From NCBI GenBank assembly GCA_964036195.1, contig OZ038459.1:7561206-7625205 (forward strand): DNA of 64,000 bases, given 5' to 3'. Made by a program: the position numbers and the translations under genes. Every line of letters begins with the position of its first letter. Position 1 is the stretch's first letter. This document shows positions 1-9,875 of the stretch, piece by piece. Source of the DNA: Sphaerolaimus hirsutus (Eukaryota; Nematoda; Chromadorea; Monhysterida; Sphaerolaimidae). The notes under the pieces were generated by a model. That model was given only the letters and a program-made list of their open reading frames with translations, was not told the origin of the DNA and ran no database searches.

Positions 1-345
1 GGCTACTCCCACTTAGTCCTACACATTTTATATACCTTTCCATAAGTTTTCATTTCATAACTTACACCTCACACGCCCCTATATGATAGTGTCCAATCTA
101 ACATTTTTTGGGGATAATGCAAAAAAATTGGGCAAGAAGTCGACAAGTCTACTTAGTTTGAATTGCGATTAACTCAAAATCGCATTTTTTGGAACTTTTA
201 GAACTTTGACTTTTAGGGGGGGGGCTAAGGGGTGGGGCGAATAAATTCATATTGCCCATTTTTAGGGGGTATTTCGAGGGTGGGGGTATTTCGAGGAATT
301 ACGGTATATAAACATCGCAGCGCATTTTTGTGCAAAACGGCTCAC

Positions 346-2620
346 CTTCCTGCTGGGACCGTTCTGGTGGCTGGCGTGCCTGAACAAGCCGAGCCCGCGC
401 AGCACTTGGGCCGTGTCCTGGCCGCACATGACCGACGACCGCGCTGCCGCGGCCGCGTCCGCGCATCCCGTTGGCGTGCTGCCAACGCGGGGCCATTGCC
501 GCCGGAGCTGCGCCAAGCTGTCGCACGTGTTGCACGTGGCGCTGCTGCACGTGCGATTTGAATTGCGCTGCGGCAGGCGCGACGAGGCTCGCTTCACCGC
601 CGGTGTTGGTGTGGAACTGGGGACATTCCCGGAACATGAAAAATGCCCTGTAAAATGTCAAATGACATGCAAAGTGTCAAAAGTCATGTAAAATGCCCTG
701 CAAAATGGCAACTCGGTTGCCATTTTGCAGGGAATGTTTCATGACTTTTGACACTTTGCGTGACATATGACATTTGACAGGGCATTTTCCAGGGTCCATG
801 ACTGGCACCTGGGCGTGTTGTCCCGACTATTGGTCGGCCGCAGGACCACGCCGTAGGAGGGCGGAGCTAGACTCACGTCGATCGCCTGCGACGCGGATAG
901 CAGCGATGCGCATTGGACAAGTGAAGAGTATAAATATTTACCTAGTGTCTATTTTTCCAAGTTTTCACATTTTGAATGAATTTTAAGCTGTGATTTTTTC
1001 TTTGCCGAGGCGAAATCGTCGAAGGTGAAATCGACTCGACTTTTTTTTGGAAATGAGAGTATTGAAAATTCGGATTTTTCAGCGGTTCTGACGAAATAAT
1101 CACCTCCCTCGAATAAGCCCCCCTCGAAATAACCCCCTCAAAATTTCCACTGTGAAAAAATTAACCCCCTGGGGGTATTTCGAGGAAATACGGTATTAAC
1201 ACGGTAGAAAAAAAACGAGAAAATACGGCCACACACCGCATATGTGTAATGTGCACACCGAAACTCATGTGTAAAACCCAACACCCTGCAAAAGAATTTG
1301 TAAAGATCGAAAAAGCTGCAGCAACCAAATCAATCATAAATAAAGGTATTCTAATATTTATCAGTTGGGACCACATGGAAAATGCCATAATGCACTAATA
1401 ACTTCAGCCAACCTGCAGCAACAAAGGAATGCCCCTCAACCTCTGTCGAATCTCACTATCAAAATACCCCTGCATATCAGTGCTTTGGTTAAATTCTGCA
1501 TTATCAACGGAACCGCAGCTTTCCTTACGCTCCAGTCTCAGTTTCCTCCTTAATATACTCATCCAGGAGCATTTCACACAGGAACTAGCTCGATTGCGTC
1601 TTAACCTACGGCCCGTGGCCGCTTTGAAATATCGTGACAGGGAGATGCAAGTCATCACAACGGTGATCAGACAAGAGCTGCATAATGTGCCTGCGATGGG
1701 AGGGTTTGTAGGGCTGGCGTAGTTTTGACGTGAACGCCAAACACGGGGAGTTTGAAACTACCATTATTTTTGTGATGATCAAAACAGGTAGGTGCAGTAA
1801 GTGACGAAATCAATTGCATTTAGGTGTACCTACAATCTACGGTAATACGGTATTTAAACGTAAAATAAAACGTAACCGACACACTATAATAGCTGGCAGG
1901 AGAGCGGAGATCCACCGTGCCCGCGCTTCCTCGGGTGTGTTCAAGCGGACCACCTGGCGCCACTTCCGCAACGTGACATGCGGCGAGTCAAGTGTTAAGT
2001 TGTGATAAGTTGTGAGCGATAAGTGGCCAGTCATGCTGTCAGTTCACTTGAATAATTTAACAGAAAAGGAACACGGGATACAGAGCAATTGCGATAGATT
2101 TATGGTCTCGTCTCACACAGGACACAGATGCCATACTGGAAAAATACAGCGCCGGAAAGAACCTCTAAAAATCGCAAGAGCATCTCATCGGCACAAGTGA
2201 CGGTGCTTTTCTAAGAGCCTACTTTATCTCAACTTGATCACTTAACCCCCCACTGGTCAAGTTCACGGAATGGACACCTGCGCCAAGCAGGCGGCGCTGA
2301 ACACGGACCAGTTGAGCACCAGCGCCCCCGTGAGCAGCATGGACCATGGGGTATATCGCCGTCCGATCACAGGCGACCCGGGGGCACTTTCAGACCCTGG
2401 AAAGTGCCCTGTCAGATGTTAAATGTCATGCAAAGTGTCACAATGCCCTATCAAATGTTTAATGTCATGCAAAGTGTCAATATTCATGTAAAATGTCCCG
2501 TCAAATGTGATGCAAAGTGTCATGTAAAAAATTACGTTTGCCATTTTACATGACCACATTTCACAAGGCATTTTACACGGTCTGGGAGTGGCACCCGGGC
2601 GGGTCGATAGACGAGCACAT
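346..2620 (-). CDS. Unrecognised gene, 5' part, N-terminal membrane segment; two introner introns
   Basis: I do not recognise the family. Proposed exons (minus strand): 2620-2595, 2377-2278, 885-809, 616-346. The gene runs off the left edge after a donor (AAG/GTGAGC). Phases agree throughout and give 158 codons. The protein begins MCSSIDPPG. Residues about 19-43 form a hydrophobic stretch (around MLLTGALVLNWSVFSAA), which suggests a single signal anchor. The rest is Ser/Thr/Arg/Ala-rich and looks disordered, with a CSSATCNTC cluster. Intron 1 (2378-2594) and intron 3 (617-808) are complete transposon-like elements. Intron 3 has GT..AG ends, but intron 1 ends CCCCCGG. The start codon was chosen because it alone puts exon 1 in phase with exon 2 once the element is removed. 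The open frame, GC content and exact junctions support coding. No function is inferred. Confidence 0.5.
617..808 (-). mobile_element. Introner family 1, forms the whole third intron of the left-edge gene
   Basis: Read on the minus strand, the intron starts GTGCCAGTCATGGACCCTG and ends GTTCCGGGAATGTCCCCAG. Its two halves form a long inverted repeat of TAAAATG/CATGCAAAGTGTCAAAAG words. It is flanked by CCCAG on both sides. Upstream exon codons ACG CCC AG join T TCC ACA downstream, so splicing at the element ends keeps the frame. Confidence 0.8.
1561..1722 (+). CDS. Possible terminal exon of an unknown protein (low confidence)
   Basis: This stretch lies inside a large intron of the left-edge gene. 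A plus-strand frame reads from ATCCAG/GAGCATTTC to a TAG at 1720. It is unusually protein-like (for example LRLNLRPVAALKYRDREMQV) and higher in GC than its surroundings. A competing minus-strand frame around 1520-1580 ends ...LLDEYIKEETETGA and stop, so even the strand is uncertain. No family is recognised and no partner exons were found. Confidence 0.2.
   Translation: MQEHFTQELARLRLNLRPVAALKYRDREMQVITTVIRQELHNVPAMGGFVGLA
2378..2594 (-). mobile_element. Introner family 1 in the left-edge gene, non-AG 3' end
   Basis: Minus-strand reading: exon ...GACCCGCCCGG, then GTGCCACTCCCAGACCGTG ... GGGTCTGAAAGTGCCCCCGG, then GTCGCCTGTG. The repeated CGG fits a 3-bp target duplication. Deleting the element plus one CGG gives CCC GGG TCG, which continues the open frame. 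The intron would start GT but end CGG, so precise removal would be non-canonical. Confidence 0.6.
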
Positions 2621-2782
2621 GCTTGCCCCCTTCATTTACGTTGTTAAACTGCACAGACAGATCTCCTTACAATCAATGTTACCATATTTTGATGAATAAG
2701 ATCACGTGGAAAACTGCACCAAATTCACCCAAAGTAGAAGCAATTTAATCAATATAATGAAATAAAAATTATGTTTGTTCTT

Positions 2783-3043
2783 TTATTCAGATGGGATATG
2801 GTAGGTTTCATTGTAATGTGTAATGTCGCTGGAGTATATGATCGACTGGCCATACGTTTGTTCGGCAATGGACGCTTTCAAAATAACGTCGATTCCTGCT
2901 ATCGTGAAATGTGAAGGGCAGTCTTTTGCCGTGCTGAAAGGCGCATACAGAGGATTGTGAACGTTGAAATTGAAAAACTGTACGATTTGCGCGGACAATC
3001 CAATCAGTAGAATTTGAAAAACAATCATAAAGGGAACGCACAT
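2783..3043 (-). CDS. Hypothetical ORF with N-terminal hydrophobic segment
   Basis: An 86-codon minus-strand ORF starts MCVPFMIVFQILLIGL, which resembles a signal peptide. Its C-terminal 15 or so codons run into a copy of a dispersed repeat (the ACCTACCATATCCCATCTGAATAA motif recurs at 3750, 7770, 15350 and 59080). The stop is therefore repeat-derived. It lies just upstream of the left-edge gene and could be an unrelated exon or chance. Confidence 0.18.
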   Translation of the reverse strand: MCVPFMIVFQILLIGLSAQIVQFFNFNVHNPLYAPFSTAKDCPSHFTIAGIDVILKASIAEQTYGQSIIYSSDITHYNETYHIPSE

Positions 3044-3591
3044 CAATCTACTAAAATGAGTTCCGCATTCCCTATCACAATGAACAAAGAAATAAGGTTC
3101 ATGCTATATCTATTTACATACACTGGCGAATAGGGTTGGAATTTAAAAAAATAATGTCGGATAAGTATGGAACATAAATATTAAATATCGAATTTTGAAA
3201 AGATATCGAATGTGGATCACAAAATATCGAAATTTCGTACCGATTATCCGGGGTTTTTATGTTTAATGTCGAAAAATTGCATCATTCAAACACAAACGGC
3301 CACTGAGTATCGATTCTCTTGTCTAAATATTTTGGCTAGACTTCAGTTTTTCAACAAAAAACACACATTTAAATAGAAAGTTCAGACTCGGCAAAGCTGC
3401 ACAGCAGTCTAGCCAGGTGTTAAATAATTAATGCACATCAAAACTATCCAAGCCGTGCTCAATAGTAAATACAGGGGAAGTAATTTCTACCCTGCCGCAT
3501 TAGCACAGAAGCATATCACAGACGGCCGCCTTGACAGTTAAGCGGAAAGTGTTTGCAAATCTGCCTTCAGCAGATCCACATTTTACGTAAA

Positions 3592-3797
3592 TATACCTAG
3601 TAAGCGGACCGCAAAGTATGAGCAGAATCTTACCGTAATTTAATGAATAAAATCTTGTGATAAATTTGGTAATTAATAATTCCATAGTAAAAAAGACAAT
3701 ATTATGATGAAAATACTAAATAATTTTTGGTTCGTTATTCAGATGTATTCAGTGTTATGGTAGGTTTCCATACTAAGTGTGATTTCCGCCGGGTATA
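3592..3797. repeat. MITE with TIR TATACCTAGTAAGCGGACC
   Basis: The left end reads TATACCTAGTAAGCGGACC and the right end, reverse-complemented, TATACCCGGCGGAAATCAC. Related copies lie at 7730-7925 (DBR1 intron 3), 15209-15405 (TRNAU1AP intron 5) and about 59027-59210 (globin intron 6, one end decayed). Confidence 0.6.
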
Positions 3798-4300
3798 CAT
3801 ACTTAATAGGTAGGTACGAACATATTTATGTATAGAACTATGCAGAGTTATTAAAATTACTGAACTTGAATTAGTGAAGTACCTAGGTATGTGTAAATGT
3901 AAAATATTTTTTTACTCAGCCTAGGTACAGAAACTGTAACATAAATTTTTTATTTGTAAATTAGTAAATGCGAGTAAAAATACGTTTTTTCCTAGAAATG
4001 AAAAAGCGAGTATTGAATTGCTTTCATAAGATATGGAAAAGTGGGTACTTGAATGGTAAAATATAAAAGTAAGTACCTATTTACACTGGTAGACAAAACA
4101 TTCTTTTAAATATTCAATTTGAGCTCTTTTGTGAAATTTTACATGATGGTGAAGTCACTTTTATGTCCCATATTGAAATTTCTGAAATACATTTTCTTTA
4201 CTCTAATTTTATAAAAGTACACATACAGGTGATTAAAGTGATTTACTCCAGGGCGATGTAAATGTATTTACTCAGTACCCGAGTATAAATACTCGAGTAT

Positions 4301-5266
4301 AAACTGCCGGACGAAAATAATGAGAAATCGTTTAAAAAAATTTAAATCAAATTTCATTCCGCCCCAGAGTAAATTTGGGACGGGCCACCCGCATCAAAAG
4401 AAAGCTGTATCAATTCTCTACAGGAACCCCCGGGGGGACCCCTGTAGCTGCTTAGACGCGGCCACAGGGGCGCCTCCCAAAAATTTTTTCATTTTTGGGT
4501 CGGTCAAAAAAAATGATAATTTGTAAGTCATTTTTTTTGCGCTCTTTACACGGATTGTGTAAAGAGTGCAAAAGGTCGTGATTAGGACATTCTTGTACAG
4601 AAATGCGCGCGCTTTCTTTATAGACTGCCAGCGCCGCGCATATCCTAAAATTTTCGACCAAAATTTGACTGTGAAGATTGACATATTTTTGGTCGGTTTT
4701 TAGCGATTTTGACGATATTTTGTTGAGTGCCAGCCTGAATCTGCATGGAAGGGGGCGAAAATTAAATGAAAGATGCACAAAAACATGGCGCATCTTTCGT
4801 TTAATTTTCGCTCCCCTCCATGCAGATTCAGGCTGGCACTCGACAAAATGGCGTCGAAATGGCCAAAAACTGACCAAAAATGACGATAATTTTCGAAGTC
4901 AAATTTACCCCCAAAAGATTAAAATACAAGCGTCGCCAGCCGTCTCAAACAAAAGCCGGTGCATTTCTGTACTGGAATATCCAAACGACATCTTCTTGCG
5001 CTCTTTACACAACGCGTGTAAAGAGCGCAAAAAAAATGGGTTTGGATTTCTCGTTTTTTTTGACCAACCCAAAAATGAAAAAATTTACGGGAGGCGTCCC
5101 TGTGGCCGTGTCAAAGCAGCTACAGGGGTCCCCCCGGGGGTTCCTGTAGAGATATGTGCGGGCTACATTATGATGTGGGTGGCGCCGCTACAAAGTTATC
5201 GTGGGGCTCAGAAAAAACCCTCAAAAATTTAAAAAACGATTTCTCAATATTTTCGTCCGGCAGTTT
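4301..5266. repeat. ~965-bp foldback element
   Basis: Nearly the whole element is one imperfect inverted repeat centred near 4783. The left end AAACTGCCGGACGAAAATAA pairs with the right end ATATTTTCGTCCGGCAGTTT. The central arms around GAATCTGCATGGA and TCCATGCAGATTC are almost perfect. Short open frames inside it are symmetry by-products, not genes. Confidence 0.8.
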
Positions 5267-5305
5267 AGGTAAGTATACCGCAAATCCTCGAATAACTCCC
5301 CCCTG

Positions 5306-6117
5306 TAGGGTTCAAACGATATATCGTATCGAATATCGAATATCGGATATCGACCATTTTTTAATATCGAATGTCGAATATCGATATCGAAAATTTTGAA
5401 AAAATATCAAATATCGATATCGAAAATTTTGAAAAAATATCGAATATCGATATCGAAAATTTGAAAAAATATCGAATATCGATATCGAATATCGACCATT
5501 TGTTCGATATATCGAACCTGTATTGTCCCCAAATTTACTTTTCATTTTCATTTTGAGATGTTTATGGTTGATGTGATGTGCTTAAAGTATTGTATTTGAT
5601 GAGTAAAAGTACAGTATTTATAATGTCATTGTTGTTGGAGTGCTAAATCTGAAGCCAGAAAACGCTGATATACTTTTTTGTGCAACATGCCCTTAAGCAA
5701 TTAGGTTAGGATGAACTGTAATATCTACCAATTGTTTTTTGTCTGATACACTTTGATTCATCATGTTTTTCTTCTATTTCCTACCATTGAGTGATGTAAA
5801 GCTTGTTAAAATCACTCGCACCATTCAAATTTCAGTAAAGAGATGATTAAACATGTGTGCAACCACATGAAAATACAATATGCCACTTGAAATATGCGGT
5901 GCTATACCAAAAGCATATCGCAATATCGAATATCGAAAATATCGAAATATCGAATATCGAATATCGACCATTTTTCAATATCGAATATCGATATCGAGGT
6001 TCCATATCGTATCGATATCGAATATCGAGTTTCAGAACAAAATATCGAATATCGATATCAAAAATTTGAAAAAATATCGAATATCGATATCGAAAAGTCA
6101 TATCGTTTGAACCCTAC
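5306..6117. mobile_element. hAT-like non-autonomous element with ATCGAAT-rich ends
   Basis: TIRs are TAGGGTTCAAACGATAT and ATATCGTTTGAACCCTA, flanked by a CCCCCTGT direct repeat (the boundary overlaps by one base). Both sub-terminal regions are dense runs of ATCGAATATCGATATCG words around a unique core of about 350 bp. A second copy with the same core is at 30469-31250. Confidence 0.8.
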
Positions 6118-6490
6118 CCCCCTGTTGGCGAGGTAAGGAAAAAATCACTCCCTCCTCGAATACCCCCCCCCCTCTGTATGAAAAGGATGCGATATAAAAA
6201 TACAAAATAATATTAGCGTACGACAGCAACAGCAGATACATGATGTGTATGCAGTATATCCACATCTTTTTGTTGTTGTTAGACTATAAAATAACTGAAT
6301 TAAATGAGTTGACAGACTGCATCCATACAATGAATAAAGTCCAAGTTTTCAGAAGAAAAATACCCCCCCCCCCCTCGTATAACTCCTCCTTGAATAACTC
6401 CCCCCTCGAATAACCCCCCCCCCCAAAAAAAAACACGCTTCTGACGACAAAATAACTCCCCTAGGGACTTATTCGAGGATTAAGGGTATG
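6118..6490. repeat. C-rich TACCGTAT-type palindromic MITE
   Basis: A poly-C/CTCGAATAACCCCC motif opens this region and TTATTCGAGGATTAAGGGTA closes it. Members of this family recur at about 1090-1200, 7140-7390, 13240-13590, 23370-23690, 24885-25205, 41340-41695, 45745-46155, 49490-49920, 50350-50535, 55070-55295, 55895-56345, 57440-57530, 59860-60100 and 63800-63935. They usually have ends like TACCGTATTTCCTCGAAAT and ATTTCGAGGAAATACGGTA. Confidence 0.6.
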
Positions 6491-6534
6491 TATTAACATG
6501 TAAATCCGGGTAAATGTAAATACATTTTAACAAC

Positions 6535-9320
6535 CTATGCAACTGCGCAGCGCAGTGCTCCATCACCGCGGGACTGTACATTTGCGAGTGTCACNNNNNN
6601 NNNNNNNNNNNNNNNNNNNNNNNNNNNNNNNNNNNNNNNNNNNNNNNNNNNNNNNNNNNNNNNNNNNNNNNNNNNNNNNNNNNNNNNNNNNNNNNNNNNN
6701 NNNNNNNNNNNNNNNNNNNNNNNNNNNNNNNNNNNNNNNNNNNNNNNNNNNNNNNNNNNNNNNNNNNNNNNNNNNNNNNNNNNNNNNNNNNNNNTAGGCT
6801 TGTCCAAAGCTGAACGTTACAAAACGATATCGCAACACAAATATTTACACCGTCTGACGAGAAACCACAAAAAAACTTCAAACTAACCCAAGAATCTAGT
6901 CAGCTGGTCAGTGTCGTGCTTTATGGCGGCCTCGAAACGACAGTGCAAGTGCGCGGCGAACCAGCGCCGGGGCTTGACTTCGTGCAACAGCTGCATGTAC
7001 TGCTTGCTGCCGAGCTCGCCGGATTCCGCATCCGCCTGCGGACAAGGTTAGAAGGTTGCAAAATTAAATACACACACTTTGGCAAATTCTGCATGTAGGG
7101 TTGGTCAAAAATCGATTATTGTCTTTCAAATCGGACAATTTAAGGGGGCGGGCATTATTCCAGAGGGTGTATTATCACTTCGTCAAAATTTCCATGCATG
7201 TTTCTATCAACTCATTTCATGAAATATTCCTTATTAACAATAGGATAAAACATTTTTGTTAAAATTATACACAACTTATTTATCATATGCCTAGAGGGGG
7301 GGGGGGATTATCCGAGGGGGAATTATTTTACCATAACTTGCCCAAAAGAAGAAATTATTCAACAAGGGGGAATTAATGAATTAAAGACGGTAAATGGAAA
7401 ATAATAATAGTGGTGCGACGGAATCAAGTGAAAATACTTGTCTGTCAATGATTATCACTCATCAAAATACTTGGCAGATTTTTAAAAACATAAAACAAGT
7501 GGAAAACCCCCGCCCAACCCTGAGATGTTTCTTGAATCGGAACAGGCGCTCCTTGTCGCCGTAGTGGGTGATGTCGAGGGGCCAGTCGTGCGTGAAGACC
7601 ACGTCCACCGGCACGGCGCGCAGCTGCCGCAACCTGCGGCCATTAACCGACTTATCACAAAAATTTGTGTACTCCTGCAACTGTTTCGAAGCAATGACGA
7701 CACCAGTATGCCAAGTAAATACCATACTGTATAATCGGCGGACATAACCCTTAGTATGTAAACCTACCACAACCCATCTGAACAGTGCACCAAAAATTTC
7801 ACACTTTTTCATTAAAATATTTCGTTCTTACCATGTAATAATTAATTACAAAATTTACCACGACTCTTATTCAGTAAATTGTGGTTGTATTCTGCACATA
7901 AATACTTTGCGGTCTGCCAAGTATACCGCATTGAGGCTGTCAATTTCCTATTTACTGTGCCCTATCGCTCATTGGTTATTGACCCATTCACCCTACAGCA
8001 CCGCAGGGGTGAATTGCGCCTTACCGTTTGCCCGTTTACCGTACCGTAAAACCACCCACCGTAAAAGTAGTTACCTGAACACGTCGGCCGCCCGAGTATA
8101 ATACACTGTCCTCAAAGTGTCCCTATTGAATGGAGGACATTCAAAGTGTCCCTTGGTGTGCCCCTTGGTGTTAAAAATACCGGAACAGCCTACGATACGT
8201 AGACCGCCGAATAGAACGCTGCTAGCCCAGCCCATGTAGTAAATATTTGGGGCTACCCAGCCTGGAAAGGGACGTTATGAAGGATTGAGAGGTTTTTCTG
8301 GTTGATTAATGTTATTGTGGTTATTTTTATTCATAGGAATTTGTTGATAAAAATGTCTTTAAAGCGCGTTTTGGCTGCGTCGTGAACGTGTCCAAAAAGT
8401 ATGGTTTAGCAATTAACACGTTTTGTTGCCGATTTTCGCACATTTCAAACATTGACAAGGCTTTGTTCGCCATTGTAAACAGATGGTATAAATATTCAAA
8501 TAAGTTATTACAAAGTTCGAGGTAATCCACTGGGAGACACAAGAGCAATTTTCATGTCTTACATTTTTAATCGTAAGCAATAGAAATACTTCAAAATGAC
8601 GCAAGCACACAAACCACCATAAGGCAATTCCTGCATATAACCGGAGGCCTCATGATTTCCACCGACAAAAATAGTGAGAACAGGCGCCGTAACTTCGCCA
8701 GAATAATACTTGTAAAATGTCTGCAAATGCAGATATTTCTCGGGGCACGCCATTGTCCATAGGTCGCCGTAGTTTCGGACCGCCTGAAATTGTGTGGAAG
8801 GTCGAAAGAATGTTTGTACAATTGGCGTGCGGATACAATGACCCTACAGACACTAGTTGACAACGACACCAAACGTCAACTGGTCCCGATCCCAATTCAA
8901 AGCATGTTGACGAGCCAAGAAACGACGACCAAATGCAAAAGTGTTGGATCGTGTTGCAAATGCTGTTTTTGAGAAAAACAATGACAATTGAGAAGGTGAA
9001 TGTAAAGCCAAGTGTCGCTACTCATCCACAAACTTTGAATTAGGATCGGAACCAGTTGACACCTCGTGCCGTTGTCAACTGGTGTGCAGGGCCTCGCATA
9101 GAATTTAAAAAAAAAATGTAACCTGAAAATCGCCGCAACATATCAACAAGTCGACCTTGTACCCCCTCTGCTGTTCCATCCTTGCCAGTGCCGCATAAAT
9201 CGCATCCATCTCTCCATGACTGCAACCAGCCACGGCGATTCTCACAGGACGTTTTTCGGTGCCTTCAGTGTTCTTATCGGTGGGCGGAGTTTGATCGGTT
9301 GGTGCGGACCCGGATGCCAT
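6535..9320 (-). CDS. DBR1: Lariat debranching enzyme, interrupted by the assembly gap
   Basis: DBR1 hydrolyses the 2'-5' bond of intron lariats in the nucleus, using a metallophosphoesterase fold. Minus-strand exons: 9320-9123, 8783-8615, 8261-8075, 7633-7519, 7035-6888, then 6809 into the gap, in continuous phase. Motifs seen: AGCSHGE (residues 31-37), CCGDF (61-65), GGNHEAS (107-113), THDW (199-202) and AHLH (251-254). These are the expected metal-binding and catalytic positions. PNIYY lies in the lariat-recognition region. Exon 6 starts ALDKP, matching the family's ALDKC, and is cut by the gap. After the gap, 6573-6535 could encode [12 protein letters not shown], weakly like the NPQTxxFCxxLG motif. 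Further 3' exons were not found. The N-terminus has about 20 extra residues before the first beta strand. Introns 1 and 3 carry MITEs. Confidence 0.93.
6595..6794. other. Assembly gap (200 N)
   Basis: A run of exactly 200 N, probably a placeholder length. It truncates DBR1 exon 6, so it hides coding sequence. Confidence 0.99.
8838..9110. repeat. CACTAGTTGACA-type MITE, DBR1 intron 1
   Basis: The ends read GACACTAGTTGACAACGACACC and GTTGTCAACTGGTGTGC, and both contain an inner CAACTGGTCCCGATCC / GGATCGGAACCAGTTG inverted repeat. The family, with end motif CACACTAGTTGACA, recurs at about 10090-10455, 18555-18725, 34250-34440, 44470-44676, 51990-52400 and 55185-55225. Confidence 0.6.
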
Positions 9321-9875
9321 CACTAAAAGGTGTGAAAGTTGTTGGAGCCCGATCCTACACATTCACATGAGATAAATTTCAGTTTCAAGTCGCCGGCAAA
9401 ATGTTGCAGGGTGCATATGCGGCTAAATGTCAATTTGAAACTGTTGCGCTATGTAGAACAAATTAGAAGCCTTTTTGAAACTGTTGCGCTATGTAGAACA
9501 AATTTGAAGCCTTTTTGAAACTGTTGCGCTATGTAGAACAAATTTGAAGCCTTTTTGAAACTGTTGCGCTATGTAGAACAAATTTGAAGCCTTTTTGAAA
9601 CTGTTGCGCTATGTAGAACAAATTTGTAGCCTTTTTGAAAAAAGCACTAGATATGACACTTTAGAAAGCGTGCGGCATTATTATAATGACCGGACGGTAT
9701 ACCGTAACACTCAAAAACACTACTGTGGCATAATGCTGGTTCATTATGCTAGAAATTCACCCGGAAATTCAGACGCCTCCACACACAAAACTCTGCAGAA
9801 GTCAGACAAGAGACCGTGATAAACAAAGGTTATGTGATGCGGTAAATATCAATATCTATTTAACTATAACAATCA
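9321..9875. other. DBR1 upstream / CCNH downstream spacer
   Basis: This spacer between two minus-strand genes holds the DBR1 promoter region. Its only distinct feature is the 40-bp tandem repeat at 9441-9640. Confidence 0.6.
9441..9640. repeat. Tandem repeat, 40-bp unit, 5 copies
   Basis: Units begin CTGTTGCGCTATGTAGAACA at 9441, 9481, 9521, 9561 and 9601, and differ by only a few substitutions. The array lies about 120-320 bp upstream of the DBR1 start codon. Confidence 0.97.

Larger units (their letters stand above)
2621..6534. other. Intergenic/undefined DBR1 3' region rich in repeats
   Basis: This stretch contains the 3592-3797 MITE, an AT-rich tract (3800-4300), the 4301-5266 foldback element, the 5306-6117 hAT-like element and a C-rich TACCGTAT-type element (about 6118-6490). 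The missing 3' exons of DBR1 should lie here or in the assembly gap, but I could not identify them. Confidence 0.6.

Noticed and set aside
4452..5232. 184-aa and 141-aa ORFs on opposite strands at 4452-5232
   Set aside because: They are mirror images produced by the foldback element, with no family match.
5312..6136. ORFs rich in ISNIDIEN/RYRYSIF repeats around 5312-6136 and 30425-31276
   Set aside because: These are translations of ATCGAAT-word arrays in hAT-like elements, open on both strands because of the repeat, not proteins.
9441..9640. CRISPR-like array
   Set aside because: The units are contiguous 40-bp tandem repeats with no unique spacers, in an animal genome.
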